From Clostridiales bacterium (GTDB lineage: Bacteria > Bacillota > Clostridia > Saccharofermentanales > Saccharofermentanaceae): DNA of 64,000 nt. The notes beneath the pieces were generated by a model. It was not told the DNA's origin and searched no databases. It worked only from the letters and a program-made list of their open reading frames with translations. The position numbers and the translations under genes are program-made. Every line of letters starts with the position of its first letter. Position 1 is the stretch's first letter. The DNA lies in contig JAGAAI010000080.1 in assembly GCA_017615325.1 (NCBI GenBank), positions 1-64,000 on the forward strand. Direction: 5' to 3'. Below, one piece after another: positions 1 through 8,252 of this stretch.

Positions 1-143
1 ACTTCTACACGGCAACCCTCTGGGCATCCGAGAAGAAGATCCTGGCAGGTTACGACGATGGCACATTCCGGCCTAACGGTGACTGCCTGAGAAGACAGAT
101 GGTAACTTTCCTCTATAAGTACGATAAGTATGTAAATGGCTAA
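1..143 (+). CDS. SLH-domain surface protein, C-terminal fragment (cut by window start)
   Basis: Only the last 46 codons are present, read from base 3 to a TAA at 141-143. The peptide is the second half of the final SLH repeat, with the pattern ATLWASEKKILAG, then CLRRQMVTFLYKYDKYVNG. The same tail closes the four complete SLH proteins in this window, so this is the end of a fifth family member. SLH repeats bind secondary cell-wall polymers and hold proteins non-covalently on the surface. Unlike its relatives, which end FVNGKG or YVNGKG, this one stops at YVNG. The ectodomain lies outside the window. Confidence 0.9.
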   Translation, partial: FYTATLWASEKKILAGYDDGTFRPNGDCLRRQMVTFLYKYDKYVNG

Positions 144-177
144 AGATAAGAAATGTACTAAATAAAAGTTCTTTTTG

Positions 178-204
178 CCCCGCACTAATAATGGTGCGGG
201 GTTT
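178..204 (+). terminator. Rho-independent terminator after the SLH fragment
   Basis: A perfect 8-bp stem CCCCGCAC/GTGCGGGG (178-185 with 194-201) has an 8-nt loop and a short T run. The T run is weak, but the position just after the stop codon supports the call. Confidence 0.7.
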
Positions 205-280
205 AAAAATGGTACAAATGGGTGATATGCAGACCAATACGGCAATGTTACAATTTAAGCTGTTATTCTACGAATACCAG

Positions 281-310
281 AGGTGCCATGTCCTTGTTGC
301 CATGGCACCT
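281..310. repeat. Perfect 10-bp inverted repeat in the leader of the LRR-SLH gene
   Basis: AGGTGCCATG at 281-290 is mirrored by CATGGCACCT at 301-310 around a 10-nt spacer, ending 37 bases before the ATG at 348. No T tract follows, so a simple terminator is unlikely. It could be an operator or an mRNA leader hairpin. Confidence 0.6.
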
Positions 311-347
311 AATGGTTACCTAAATACTTTTGCATGGGGGAACGAAT

Positions 348-3281
348 ATGAAAAAAGTTCTTTTAACGATTGCAACACTGGCTATGACCTTTGCTGTTGC
401 TGCTGGAATTGCTTCTGTTCCGGCAGGGACAGTTAAAGCTGACGGGGATGTGGCAATCAATGCGACCAATTTTCCTAATGTAGTTTTCAGAGACTGGATT
501 AAAGCCAAGATTGATAATGGTGATAATATACTGACTCAAGCTGAGATCGCAAATGTTAAATCCATAGATGTTTCTTATGAAGAATATATTGAAGATCTTA
601 CAGGAATTGAATATTTTACGGCTCTTGAAGAACTTGAGTGTAGTTTTACCAGTATTCGAGTTCTTGATGTGAGCAAGAATACAAATCTTAAAACATTGAG
701 TTGTGAATCTACCAAGTTATTATACATGAACCTTAATGCTAATCTTAAGAAACTGTATTGTTCCGACAACAATTTGACTAATCTTGATTTGAGCAATAAC
801 AGTGCACTTGAAATTTTATTTTGCGATAATAACAATCTGAACAGTCTTGATGTAACTAATAATGCTATGCTCAAGAGGTTGTCTTGCGAAAATAATGGAA
901 ATATTAAAAGTCTTGATCTGAGCAAGAATATTGCATTAGAAGATCTGTATTGTGAGGGAAACAGTAAGTTAACTCAAATTATTTTTTCTAAAGATCCGGC
1001 AGAAATAAATCTACATTGCGATGAAGATGTAAGTAAGATCGTGCTTAAGGAAGGCGATGTCACTATCAATTCTCATGACTTCCCTGATGAACATTTTAGA
1101 AACTGGCTCCGTGAACAACCCTATGGCAGGAACGGAGTGCTGACGAAAGAAGAAATTGCGGGTATTAAAGAACTTAATATTAGTAGCAATGAAATAACAA
1201 CTCTGGCAATTAACAGTTTGAAAGGTATTGAGTATTTTACCGCACTTGAGACTTTGAGGTGTCAATACATTATGCTTTCCAGCCTTGATGTGAGTCAGAA
1301 TGCCGCGTTAACGAATATATACTGTAATGGCAACAGATTGACTAGTCTCGATGTGCACCAAAATACTGCACTTAAAGAATTGGATTGTTCCGATAACCAA
1401 CTTGCTAACCTGAATTTGAGCAAGAATACCGCACTTACAACATTGATTTGCACCTCAAACAAACTTACCAGTCTTGAGGTGACTAATAATATTGAGCTTC
1501 AGGAATTAGATTGCAGTGATAATCAACTTGCTAGCCTCAATTTGAGCAAGAATACAGGACTTTCGATATTGAAATGCTCCTATAACAAACTTAAAACTCT
1601 AAATGTGAGCAATAATCCTGCACTTAAACATTTGGATTGTGAAAACAACCAGATTACTGACCTTGATACGAAAAATAATACAGTTCTTTCGGTTTTGGCT
1701 TGTTCCCACAATCCGCTTACAGGTCTTGATGTAAGTCAGAATCTAGCTCTTACAGAATTGTATTGTAATAGCAACCAATTGACCGATCTTGATGTAAGTA
1801 ATAATACAGCACTGAAAACACTCAATTGTGGTTTAAACAAACTTACAAGTATTGACGTTAGCAATAATCCGTCACTTGTAGTTTTGGTTTGCGGATATAA
1901 CCAACTGACCAATCTTGACGTGGGATCGAATGCTGTACTTAGACTTTTAAATTGCAGCCAAAACTTACTGACCAGACTTGACTTGAGCAAGAATTCTGAG
2001 CTTGATGAGTTTGAGTGCTATAAAAACTCTTTAAGTGTGGTTTATTTGGCAAAAGATCCTGGTTTGTTCATACGTTGTAACACTGACGCGGACACTGTTG
2101 TGCTTACAGCTTCTGATTGGAAATTCAACGTAAGATGGAATGTTAATGATTCCGATCCTTCGAAAACAACAGCCACTGCTTTGTTTGAATGCACAAAAGC
2201 CGGCGCTACTGATTACAAGATATCAGAACCCATGACTGTAAAGGTAGATATTATCAATGAATGCGTGAATGAAGGAAGTATCATCTATGAAGCAACCCTG
2301 CCGGCTTTAAAGAGCAGGACCGGCAAGTTTGTTTCCGAGAAGAAGACCGTTAAGGTCCCGGCAACCGGTCATGACTGGGGTAATTGGACAGTAACAAAGA
2401 AGGCAACGGTTACGTCAGACGGAGAAGAAACAAGGATCTGTAATAATAATTCTTCTCACAAGCAGACCCGTAAGATAGCAAAACTTACTCCTACCACAGC
2501 ACCTGCCAATTCTTCGATCAGCCTCGATAAGGATACGGCATCTCTCAAGTGCGGTGACAAGCTGACTCTCAAGGCAACTCTTAAGGGATCAACAGGAAAG
2601 ATCACATGGAAGTCTTCTGACACGAAGATCGCAACGGTTGATTCCAACGGTAAGATCACAACGAAGCAGGCAGGTACGGTTACGATCACGGCATCCGCAG
2701 GCACTGCCAAGGCCTCTTGTACCGTTACTGTCCTCTATAAGGACGTAACCAATACCAAGGACTTCTGGTATGCTCCGACCAACTACCTGACAAAGGCAGG
2801 AGTAGTAAAGGGTTACGACAAGCAGACAAAGTTTAAGCCCGCTAACGATTGTACAAGAGCTCAGATGGTAACATTCCTTTATAGACTTCAGGGAGAACCC
2901 AAGACAAAGTCCACAACCTGCAAGTTCAAGGATGTAAAGAAGACGGATTACTTCTTTAAGCCTGTTATCTGGGCAGTAGAGAAAGGCATCACTACAGGTG
3001 TATCCAAGACGAAGTTCGATCCTCAGGGCGTTTGCACCCGTGCACAGACAGTAACGTTCCTGTGGAGAATGGCCAACAAGCCTGCACCTAAGGCTAAGAC
3101 CTGCAAGTTCTCTGACGTTAAGAAGAAGGATTATTTCTACAATCCGGTAATTTGGGCATCCGAACAAAAGATAGTCGCAGGATATTCTGACGGAACATTC
3201 AAGCCTCAGGGCAAGTGCTTACGCCGTCAGATGGTAACCTTCCTCTACAAGTACGACAAGTTCGTCAATGGCAAAGGATAA
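348..3281 (+). CDS. Secreted LRR surface protein with Ig-like and three SLH domains
   Basis: The start is ATG 348, behind GGGGGAA at 336-342; an upstream in-frame TTG at 330 would spoil the signal peptide. The product is 977 residues. Residues 1 to about 31 are a signal peptide. Two units begin with an FPD/FR motif and a degenerate EF-hand-like loop (residues about 41-67 and 244-270). Each leads into leucine-rich repeats of about 21 residues with the pattern LxxLDVSxN-xxLxxLxCxxN, filling most of residues 75-560. An unclassified beta-type region, a Big_2-type Ig-like domain (about 720-785) and three SLH repeats follow. The role is probably adhesion or ligand binding at the wall; no catalytic motif is visible. 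The LRR part is clearly AT-richer than the last 1 kb. It has its own terminator and appears monocistronic. Confidence 0.88.
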   Translation: MKKVLLTIATLAMTFAVAAGIASVPAGTVKADGDVAINATNFPNVVFRDWIKAKIDNGDNILTQAEIANVKSIDVSYEEYIEDLTGIEYFTALEELECSFTSIRVLDVSKNTNLKTLSCESTKLLYMNLNANLKKLYCSDNNLTNLDLSNNSALEILFCDNNNLNSLDVTNNAMLKRLSCENNGNIKSLDLSKNIALEDLYCEGNSKLTQIIFSKDPAEINLHCDEDVSKIVLKEGDVTINSHDFPDEHFRNWLREQPYGRNGVLTKEEIAGIKELNISSNEITTLAINSLKGIEYFTALETLRCQYIMLSSLDVSQNAALTNIYCNGNRLTSLDVHQNTALKELDCSDNQLANLNLSKNTALTTLICTSNKLTSLEVTNNIELQELDCSDNQLASLNLSKNTGLSILKCSYNKLKTLNVSNNPALKHLDCENNQITDLDTKNNTVLSVLACSHNPLTGLDVSQNLALTELYCNSNQLTDLDVSNNTALKTLNCGLNKLTSIDVSNNPSLVVLVCGYNQLTNLDVGSNAVLRLLNCSQNLLTRLDLSKNSELDEFECYKNSLSVVYLAKDPGLFIRCNTDADTVVLTASDWKFNVRWNVNDSDPSKTTATALFECTKAGATDYKISEPMTVKVDIINECVNEGSIIYEATLPALKSRTGKFVSEKKTVKVPATGHDWGNWTVTKKATVTSDGEETRICNNNSSHKQTRKIAKLTPTTAPANSSISLDKDTASLKCGDKLTLKATLKGSTGKITWKSSDTKIATVDSNGKITTKQAGTVTITASAGTAKASCTVTVLYKDVTNTKDFWYAPTNYLTKAGVVKGYDKQTKFKPANDCTRAQMVTFLYRLQGEPKTKSTTCKFKDVKKTDYFFKPVIWAVEKGITTGVSKTKFDPQGVCTRAQTVTFLWRMANKPAPKAKTCKFSDVKKKDYFYNPVIWASEQKIVAGYSDGTFKPQGKCLRRQMVTFLYKYDKFVNGKG

Positions 3282-3304
3282 GTAAAGACTGATCTTATCT
3301 TATG

Positions 3305-3329
3305 GAGCCGCCTTCGGGCGGCTCTTTCT
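3305..3329 (+). terminator. Rho-independent terminator after the LRR-SLH gene
   Basis: Stem GAGCCGCC/GGCGGCTC with a TTCG tetraloop (3305-3324), followed by TTTCT. Confidence 0.9.
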
Positions 3330-3359
3330 ATCAGCAGACAGGGGAGGAGTAACCGATAC

Positions 3360-3387
3360 TTTATTTTCGCGCCAAAAAGATTATAAT
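3360..3387 (+). promoter_or_regulatory. Predicted sigma-A promoter for metG
   Basis: TTTATT at 3360-3365 and a consensus TATAAT at 3382-3387 are 16 bp apart, about 40 bp before the metG start. Confidence 0.55.
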
Positions 3388-3425
3388 AAAGGCTTGTATA
3401 ACTTTGGAAAGGAAATTACTTTACC

Positions 3426-5360
3426 ATGGCAGAAAAATTTTACATCACGACACCCATCTACTATCCGTCGGGCAACCCCCATATCGGACATTGCTATTCG
3501 ACTCTGGCTTGCGATGCTATCGCCAGGATGAAGCGAATGCAGGGCTATGATGTAATGTTCTCCACAGGTACCGATGAGCACGGTCAGAAGATCGAGAAGA
3601 AGGCGATCGAACTCGGAACCACGCCCAAGGCTTACGTTGACGATATCGTCGCTAACTTCAAGAAGCTCTGGGGCACTCTGGGCATACAGTATGACAGATT
3701 CGTCAGGACAACTGACGATTACCATATCAAGACCGTCCAGAACATGTTCGAGAAGCTCTACAACGACGGATATATTTATAAGAGCGAATACAAGGGCAAG
3801 TATTGCACGCCTTGTGAATCCTTCTGGACAGAGAGCCAGCTCGTTGACGGCAAGTGCCCTGACTGCGGAAGGGAAGTAACAGAGGCATCAGAAGAAGCAT
3901 ATTTCTTCAAGCTCTCTCAGTTTGCTCCCCAACTTAAGGAACTCCTTTTGGATCCCGAGAAGAATTTCCTCGAGCCCAAGTCCAGAGTGAATGAGATGAT
4001 CAACAACTTCATTGAGCCGGGTCTCCAGGACCTCTGTGTTTCCAGAACGAGCGTCAAGTGGGGTATCCCCGTAACGATCGATGAAGGCCACTATATCTAT
4101 GTATGGATGGACGCTTTGACGAACTATATCTCGCTGTTGGGATTCATGAACGATACATACGACGACTACGAGAAGTATTGGCCTGCCGATATGCATGTTA
4201 TGGCCAAGGAGATCGTAAGATTCCATTCGCTCATTTGGCCTGCATTCCTCATGGCATTAGGTGAGCCCCTGCCTAAGAAGATCTACGGCCACGGCTGGAT
4301 CACATTTGGCGACGGTGGCAAGATGAGCAAGTCCAAGGGCAATGTCGTAGATCCTTTCGTCCTTTGTGAGAGATACGGCGTTGACGCCCTGAGATATCAC
4401 CTCTTAAGAGAGATGGTCTTCGGTTCGGACTGCCCTTATTCCAACGAGCAGATGTTTGCAAGGATCAATTCCGACCTCGCAAACGATCTGGGTAACCTTG
4501 TTTCCAGAACAGTTGCTATGGCTATAAAGTATTTTGACGGCACTCTTCCTGTCGATAAGGAATTCAACGATTCCGATAACGATCTGCTGGAGCAGCTCGA
4601 TGCTCTCCCTGAGTTCGTATCCGAGACATTCGAGACGATGCGTTTCTCCGAAGGTCTTGCCAAGATCTTCAGCGTTATCGCACGTGCCAACAAGTACATT
4701 GACGAGAACGAACCCTGGAAACTTGCCAAGGATGAGTCGGCAAAGCCCCGTCTTGCTGCAGTTCTTTATAATCTCCTGGATGCGATCAGACGTGTTGCTA
4801 TCCTCCTGGAGCCCGTAATGCCTCATACATCACCTAAGATCTTCAGCCAGATCGGTGCAGATGAGTCTGTTACCGGTTGGGATTCTGCCAGCGTAAGACA
4901 CGGTCTTGCAGCTGACGTTACGGTTACCAAGGGTGAAGTTCTCTTCCCGAGGATCGACATCGACAAGGAGATCGAGGAACTCAACAAGATGTTCCCCGCA
5001 GAAGAAGAGAAGGGTAAGGATCTTGAGCCCTTAAAGGAACTCACTAAGTTTGATAACTTCGCAGCTCTGGATCTCCGCGCAGTCAAGGTAATCTCCTGCG
5101 AGAAGGTAGAGAAGTCCGATAAGCTCCTGAAGTTCAAGGTTGATGACGGCTTCGGCGAAAGACAGGTACTCTCCGGTATCGCCAAGTACTATAAGCCTGA
5201 AGACCTTGTAGGCAAGACCCTTGCCATGATCGTTAACCTTGAGCCCAGAAAGATGATGGGTCTGGAGAGTAACGGCATGATCCTCTCCGTCAAGTATGGC
5301 GACGGATACAGGGTAATAGAGTTTGACGATTCTGTTGAAGCAGGTGCTGATATCAGCTGA
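3426..5360 (+). CDS. metG: Methionyl-tRNA synthetase
   Basis: Charges tRNA-Met with methionine in the cytoplasm. The 644-residue protein has the class I HIGH motif at residues 19-22 and KMSKS at 299-303. Two CxxC pairs near residues 127-148 form the zinc knuckle of the four-cysteine MetG type. An anticodon-binding helical domain follows, and the last about 100 residues are a tRNA-binding OB-fold domain (EMAP-like), as in Bacillus MetG. The start is ATG 3426, preceded by an AAAGGA-type site. tatD begins 6 nt after the stop, the common metG-tatD operon order in Firmicutes. No T-box was seen in the short leader. Confidence 0.98.
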   Translation: MAEKFYITTPIYYPSGNPHIGHCYSTLACDAIARMKRMQGYDVMFSTGTDEHGQKIEKKAIELGTTPKAYVDDIVANFKKLWGTLGIQYDRFVRTTDDYHIKTVQNMFEKLYNDGYIYKSEYKGKYCTPCESFWTESQLVDGKCPDCGREVTEASEEAYFFKLSQFAPQLKELLLDPEKNFLEPKSRVNEMINNFIEPGLQDLCVSRTSVKWGIPVTIDEGHYIYVWMDALTNYISLLGFMNDTYDDYEKYWPADMHVMAKEIVRFHSLIWPAFLMALGEPLPKKIYGHGWITFGDGGKMSKSKGNVVDPFVLCERYGVDALRYHLLREMVFGSDCPYSNEQMFARINSDLANDLGNLVSRTVAMAIKYFDGTLPVDKEFNDSDNDLLEQLDALPEFVSETFETMRFSEGLAKIFSVIARANKYIDENEPWKLAKDESAKPRLAAVLYNLLDAIRRVAILLEPVMPHTSPKIFSQIGADESVTGWDSASVRHGLAADVTVTKGEVLFPRIDIDKEIEELNKMFPAEEEKGKDLEPLKELTKFDNFAALDLRAVKVISCEKVEKSDKLLKFKVDDGFGERQVLSGIAKYYKPEDLVGKTLAMIVNLEPRKMMGLESNGMILSVKYGDGYRVIEFDDSVEAGADIS

Positions 5361-5366
5361 TCTTAT

Positions 5367-6218
5367 ATGAGCAAGCATAAGCCGACAGCCCATTACGAAG
5401 GGAAGGGTGAGTTTTTCGACACTCACGCGCACCTTTACGACCGAAGGTATGCTGAAGACGGGAGAAGCCCCGAAGATATACTTCTGGCGGCCAAGGCGGC
5501 AGGTGTCAGCAAGATCCTGGTCCCTGCGGATTCCGTTGTGACCTCCAGGGCAGCTGCCGGATTCTCTGATTCATTCGACGGTAAGTTCGGTGTAGACGTC
5601 TACTATTCTGTGGGTGTGCACCCTCACGAAGCAAAGGACTACGACTCAGAAGCCGAAGAGTATCTTAAAGACTTATTGGGATCTTCGCGCCCTTCAAGAT
5701 TGCGGGCCATTGGTGAGATAGGTCTTGATTACTACTACGACTTTTCGCCCAGGGACTGCCAGAGGGAAGTCTTTGCAAGGCAACTCGATATTGCATATGA
5801 GGCGGATATTCCGTTAATATTGCATGAGAGGGATGCTGCGCAGGATACTCTGGATATCCTGAAAGCTCAGTATAAGAAGGGTGCCTTAAGGAATAATCCC
5901 GGTGTCTGTCACTGCTGCGGCATGTCGGTCGAGGTTGCATCAGAACTCATAAAGATGGGATTCTACATTGGCTTTGACGGGCCGCTGACCTTTAAGAATA
6001 ACGTCAAGGGCGTAAAGCTCGCCCAAAGCGTGCCGCTGGACCGGATCGTCATTGAGACTGACAGCCCCTATCTTACGCCCGAGCCCAACAGGGGCAGGCG
6101 CAATGAGCCGGAGTTCGTGCCCTATGTGGCGTTGAGGCTGGCAGAGATACTGGAAATGAGTATTGAGGAAGTCGCAAAGATAACATTTGACAACGGAATT
6201 AGGCTTTATGAGCTTTAA
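5367..6218 (+). CDS. tatD: TatD-family metal-dependent DNase
   Basis: A 283-residue TIM-barrel amidohydrolase-fold hydrolase. The metal-binding signature DTHAHL lies at residues 18-23. A central GEIGLDYYYD motif, an HxR-type motif (LILHERDA) and the late ETDSPYLTPEP motif complete the TatD pattern. Family members are 3'-5' exonucleases acting on DNA or RNA. It follows metG by 6 nt and is very likely co-transcribed. Its N-terminus has about 14 extra residues before the first strand compared with typical YabD proteins. Confidence 0.95.
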   Translation: MSKHKPTAHYEGKGEFFDTHAHLYDRRYAEDGRSPEDILLAAKAAGVSKILVPADSVVTSRAAAGFSDSFDGKFGVDVYYSVGVHPHEAKDYDSEAEEYLKDLLGSSRPSRLRAIGEIGLDYYYDFSPRDCQREVFARQLDIAYEADIPLILHERDAAQDTLDILKAQYKKGALRNNPGVCHCCGMSVEVASELIKMGFYIGFDGPLTFKNNVKGVKLAQSVPLDRIVIETDSPYLTPEPNRGRRNEPEFVPYVALRLAEILEMSIEEVAKITFDNGIRLYEL

Positions 6219-6237
6219 GAAGTGAAAGGAGCAGGCA

Positions 6238-6831
6238 ATGAAGATATCTAAGAAAGACATAGTGCTGATAGCAGTGACGGTGATAATGCTCGGCGTTCTC
6301 GTCGGAGGCTTTATCTACGACCGCACCCCGGCTCTGCTCGACAGGACCAACTGCTTCCTTATCTCCGAGGATGAGAATCTTAAAGTGGTCAATATAGAGA
6401 AACATGGTTTCCTCTATAACAGGGTTGCCTACGAAGCCAAGATCGAGATAGTCGACGGTTACTGGGAGACTTATTACTTTGCTCTGGCCAATCTCTATGA
6501 GAATCAGGGCCAGCTCATGGATTTCAAGGAGTTCCAGAAGTATTCCGAGCAGAATCTGAACAAGGTATCAATAACGCCTCACCCTTCAAATGATGCGACT
6601 GTCTGGCTCATGGGCACCAAGCTTGAGGCTGACAAGAACAGTTACAAGACACTGAATAACGGACAGTCCTCCGGACAGACTGCACCTGTGCTCGACCTCA
6701 GCGGCGGCAAGACTGCTGCCACAGAAGTTACGACTGTCGCAGACAGCTCCTATGAGGGCGCCGCAGCCGTATACATCATAGATCAGGAAAGCGACGGCAA
6801 AGCTTATCTTTATATCTACTATTCTAAGTAA
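6238..6831 (+). CDS. Membrane-anchored protein of unknown function
   Basis: 197 residues, starting at ATG 6238 behind GAAAGGAG. Residues about 6-28 form one hydrophobic segment (IVLIAVTVIMLGVLVGGFIY), an uncleaved anchor. The rest looks extracytoplasmic, with a conserved-looking alpha/beta stretch and a Ser/Thr/Gly-rich low-complexity part near residues 140-165. No family was recognised. It starts 19 nt after tatD and ends before a terminator, so it is the last gene of the metG operon. Confidence 0.75.
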   Translation: MKISKKDIVLIAVTVIMLGVLVGGFIYDRTPALLDRTNCFLISEDENLKVVNIEKHGFLYNRVAYEAKIEIVDGYWETYYFALANLYENQGQLMDFKEFQKYSEQNLNKVSITPHPSNDATVWLMGTKLEADKNSYKTLNNGQSSGQTAPVLDLSGGKTAATEVTTVADSSYEGAAAVYIIDQESDGKAYLYIYYSK

Positions 6832-6852
6832 TAGTCAGCTTGAATTATTGAG

Positions 6853-6888
6853 TCCCCTCTAGCCCGGCAGGTGCTAGGGGGATATTTT
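6853..6888 (+). terminator. Terminator of the metG-tatD operon
   Basis: An imperfect stem with TCCCCTCTAGC (6853-6863) against GCTAGGGGGA (6872-6881), followed by TATTTTAT. Confidence 0.75.
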
Positions 6889-6891
6889 ATT

Positions 6892-6930
6892 GGGGGCAAT
6901 ATATTCGCAGATTGCCCCCTCTTATTTTTT
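6892..6930 (+). terminator. Second, back-up terminator
   Basis: Perfect 9-bp stem GGGGGCAAT/ATTGCCCCC (6892-6900 with 6911-6919), then TCTTATTTTTT. Two terminators in tandem insulate the metG operon from the island that follows. Confidence 0.8.
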
Positions 6931-6933
6931 CGC

Positions 6934-7065
6934 GACACTGTAAAAGCCGGATTTTGACACTGCACAGTGTCTTTTTAGCTTGATTGCGGTGTCAAAACAT
7001 ATTTAGACACTGTAAAAGCTTGATTTTGACACTGTGCAGTGTCTGTTGTGCGCGATTACAGTGTC
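6934..7065. repeat. Tandem dyad array of eight GACACTG half-sites
   Basis: GACACTG or its complement CAGTGTC occurs at 6934, 6956, 6965, 7006, 7028, 7037 and 7059, with a one-mismatch copy CGGTGTC at 6988. The unit is half-site, 15-nt gap, half-site, 2-nt gap, inverted half-site, 15-16-nt gap, inverted half-site. It is repeated twice with a period of exactly 72 bp. Half-sites within an arm are 22 bp apart, about two helical turns. The array fills most of the 371-bp gap between the upstream membrane protein (ends 6831) and the nuclease-like gene (starts 7204). It looks like a cooperative protein-binding site, but the bound protein is unknown. Confidence 0.85.
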
Positions 7066-7203
7066 TTGCCAATTTGGTTTTTCGGAAAAACACTTACAAA
7101 AATCTCGAATATCTTTTCCGATTTGTTAGTTTTCGTAGTTTTTGTGAGACGATGTGAGACGATTCTACGTGCCATATATATTGACAGGATCTATACTCTA
7201 TGC

Positions 7204-7959
7204 ATGGAAAAAGAAAACTATTGGATGCATATATCATATTTTAGAAAGAAGGTCACAGAGCTTTCTTCGATCCGTTGCGGCGTTTGGATCAGAAATGGTG
7301 TTGCAAACAGGCATGTTTGGTATGTTTCAAATGGAAAAAGAGTAAAAGAACACTTGGCAGACTCCGCTGAGGGTAAACAATTATTGTTATACATGGATGT
7401 CTGCAGATCATATAAGAAGATCCTCTACAAACTTGAAAGTGAGTGGAGTGATGAGTATGGAGGGGATTGTCCTACGATCAATATACCCAATTATGGCATG
7501 TCACCCAGGCGGCAGATGTTTGAGAGACTTGTCGAGAGGAGTAATAAGAAGAAATTTATAAATCCTGTAATATATAACGATCAGAAGTACAGATCGAAGC
7601 TTGAGTCTGATTTTGCCAGGATAATGGATGAAAATGGGATCTTGTATAAGTATGAGCCTGAGATAATTACTTATAACGGGAAGAGGAGGTGTCCTGATTT
7701 TGTGATCTACCTTCCATGGATAGATCTTCTGATCCTTGTTGAGCTGTTCGGGAAGTGTGAGGCACCCGATTATCTGCCTACGATCCAGGAGAGGATAGGT
7801 GACTATATAGGATCAGGCTGGATGCCGGGATTTAATATGCTTGCCATGTATTACAGCGACAAGACTCCTTACGATCCTAAGATGGTGATGGAGGAGATAG
7901 GTCTTATTGAATATAGGGAGTATATACTGAAATACGGCGGTGAAAGTCAAGCGTTATAA
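7204..7959 (+). CDS. PD-(D/E)XK nuclease-like protein (orphan, accessory)
   Basis: 251 residues from ATG 7204. A GTG start at 7039 is open but lies inside the half-site array and would add a hydrophobic, unconvincing N-terminus. The N-terminal half is basic and partly helical. The C-terminal half shows the order KLESDFA, then YEPE, then CPDFVIYL, then LVELFGK. This fits the E...PD...ExxGK core of restriction-endonuclease-like folds. It resembles a widespread Clostridia family of uncharacterised proteins with the same motif order. Substrate and partners are unknown. No methyltransferase, helicase or transposase lies nearby. No clear ribosome-binding site precedes the ATG. Codon use is more AT-rich than its neighbours, consistent with recent acquisition next to tRNA genes. 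Confidence 0.65.
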   Translation: MEKENYWMHISYFRKKVTELSSIRCGVWIRNGVANRHVWYVSNGKRVKEHLADSAEGKQLLLYMDVCRSYKKILYKLESEWSDEYGGDCPTINIPNYGMSPRRQMFERLVERSNKKKFINPVIYNDQKYRSKLESDFARIMDENGILYKYEPEIITYNGKRRCPDFVIYLPWIDLLILVELFGKCEAPDYLPTIQERIGDYIGSGWMPGFNMLAMYYSDKTPYDPKMVMEEIGLIEYREYILKYGGESQAL

Positions 7960-7998
7960 GGGTTTGCAGGGATATTTTGAAAAAGCGTAAAAAACCTG

Positions 7999-8028
7999 TT
8001 GACACAACGGCAAATAATCGTATATAAT
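7999..8028 (+). promoter_or_regulatory. Strong promoter for the tRNA cluster
   Basis: Perfect TTGACA (7999-8004) and TATAAT (8023-8028) with an 18-bp spacer. The first tRNA begins 36 bp downstream. Confidence 0.88.
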
Positions 8029-8063
8029 TTTCAAGCGTTTTAAGGAACCTTGAAAGCAAAAAT

Positions 8064-8139
8064 GGAAGCTTAGCTCAGCTGGGAGAGCATCTGCCTTACA
8101 AGCAGAGGGTCACAGGTTCGAGCCCTGTAGTTTCCACCA
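8064..8139 (+). tRNA. tRNA-Val (anticodon UAC)
   Basis: A 76-nt cloverleaf. The acceptor GGAAGCT pairs with AGTTTCC, the T arm carries GGTTCGA, and the anticodon loop CTTACAA places TAC at 8097-8099. The CCA end is encoded. Confidence 0.96.
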
Positions 8140-8142
8140 AAT

Positions 8143-8220
8143 GGCGCAGTAGTTCAGCCTGGTTAGAATGCCAGCCTGTCACGCTGGAGGTCGAGGGTTC
8201 GAGCCCCTTCTGCGTCGCCA
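8143..8220 (+). tRNA. tRNA-Asp (anticodon GUC)
   Basis: A 78-nt cloverleaf. The acceptor GGCGCAG pairs with CTGCGTC with one G-U pair. The anticodon stem CCAGC/GCTGG encloses CTGTCAC, giving GTC. CCA is encoded. Only 3 nt separate it from tRNA-Val. Confidence 0.96.
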
Positions 8221-8223
8221 CAT

Positions 8224-8252
8224 GAGCCGGCTCGTGAGTCGGCTCGTGTTTT
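8224..8252 (+). terminator. Terminator-like hairpin between tRNA-Asp and tRNA-Phe
   Basis: Stem GAGCCGGC/GTCGGCTC (8224-8231 with 8238-8245) and a 6-nt loop, followed by GTGTTTTG. It may attenuate transcription into tRNA-Phe or act in processing. Confidence 0.5.

Noticed and set aside
144..347. c-di-GMP or other known riboswitch before the LRR-SLH gene
   Set aside because: No conserved riboswitch core could be recognised; only the palindrome at 281-310 stands out.
348..2100. DNA-level tandem repeat or CRISPR-like array
   Set aside because: The 63-nt periodicity is explained by 21-residue leucine-rich repeats in a continuous reading frame.
6934..7065. CRISPR array
   Set aside because: The repeats are 7-bp half-sites in dyads with only two 72-bp units; there are no uniform spacers and no cas genes.
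7039..7203. GTG start extending the nuclease-like gene by 55 codons
   Set aside because: The extension starts inside the half-site array, lacks a ribosome-binding site and encodes a phenylalanine-rich stretch unlike a signal or domain.
6934..8063. Tn7-like or CRISPR-associated transposon end with a TnsA-like gene
   Set aside because: The 22-bp spacing and tRNA proximity suggested it, but no TnsB, TnsC or TniQ homologue and no terminal TGT/ACA ends were seen.
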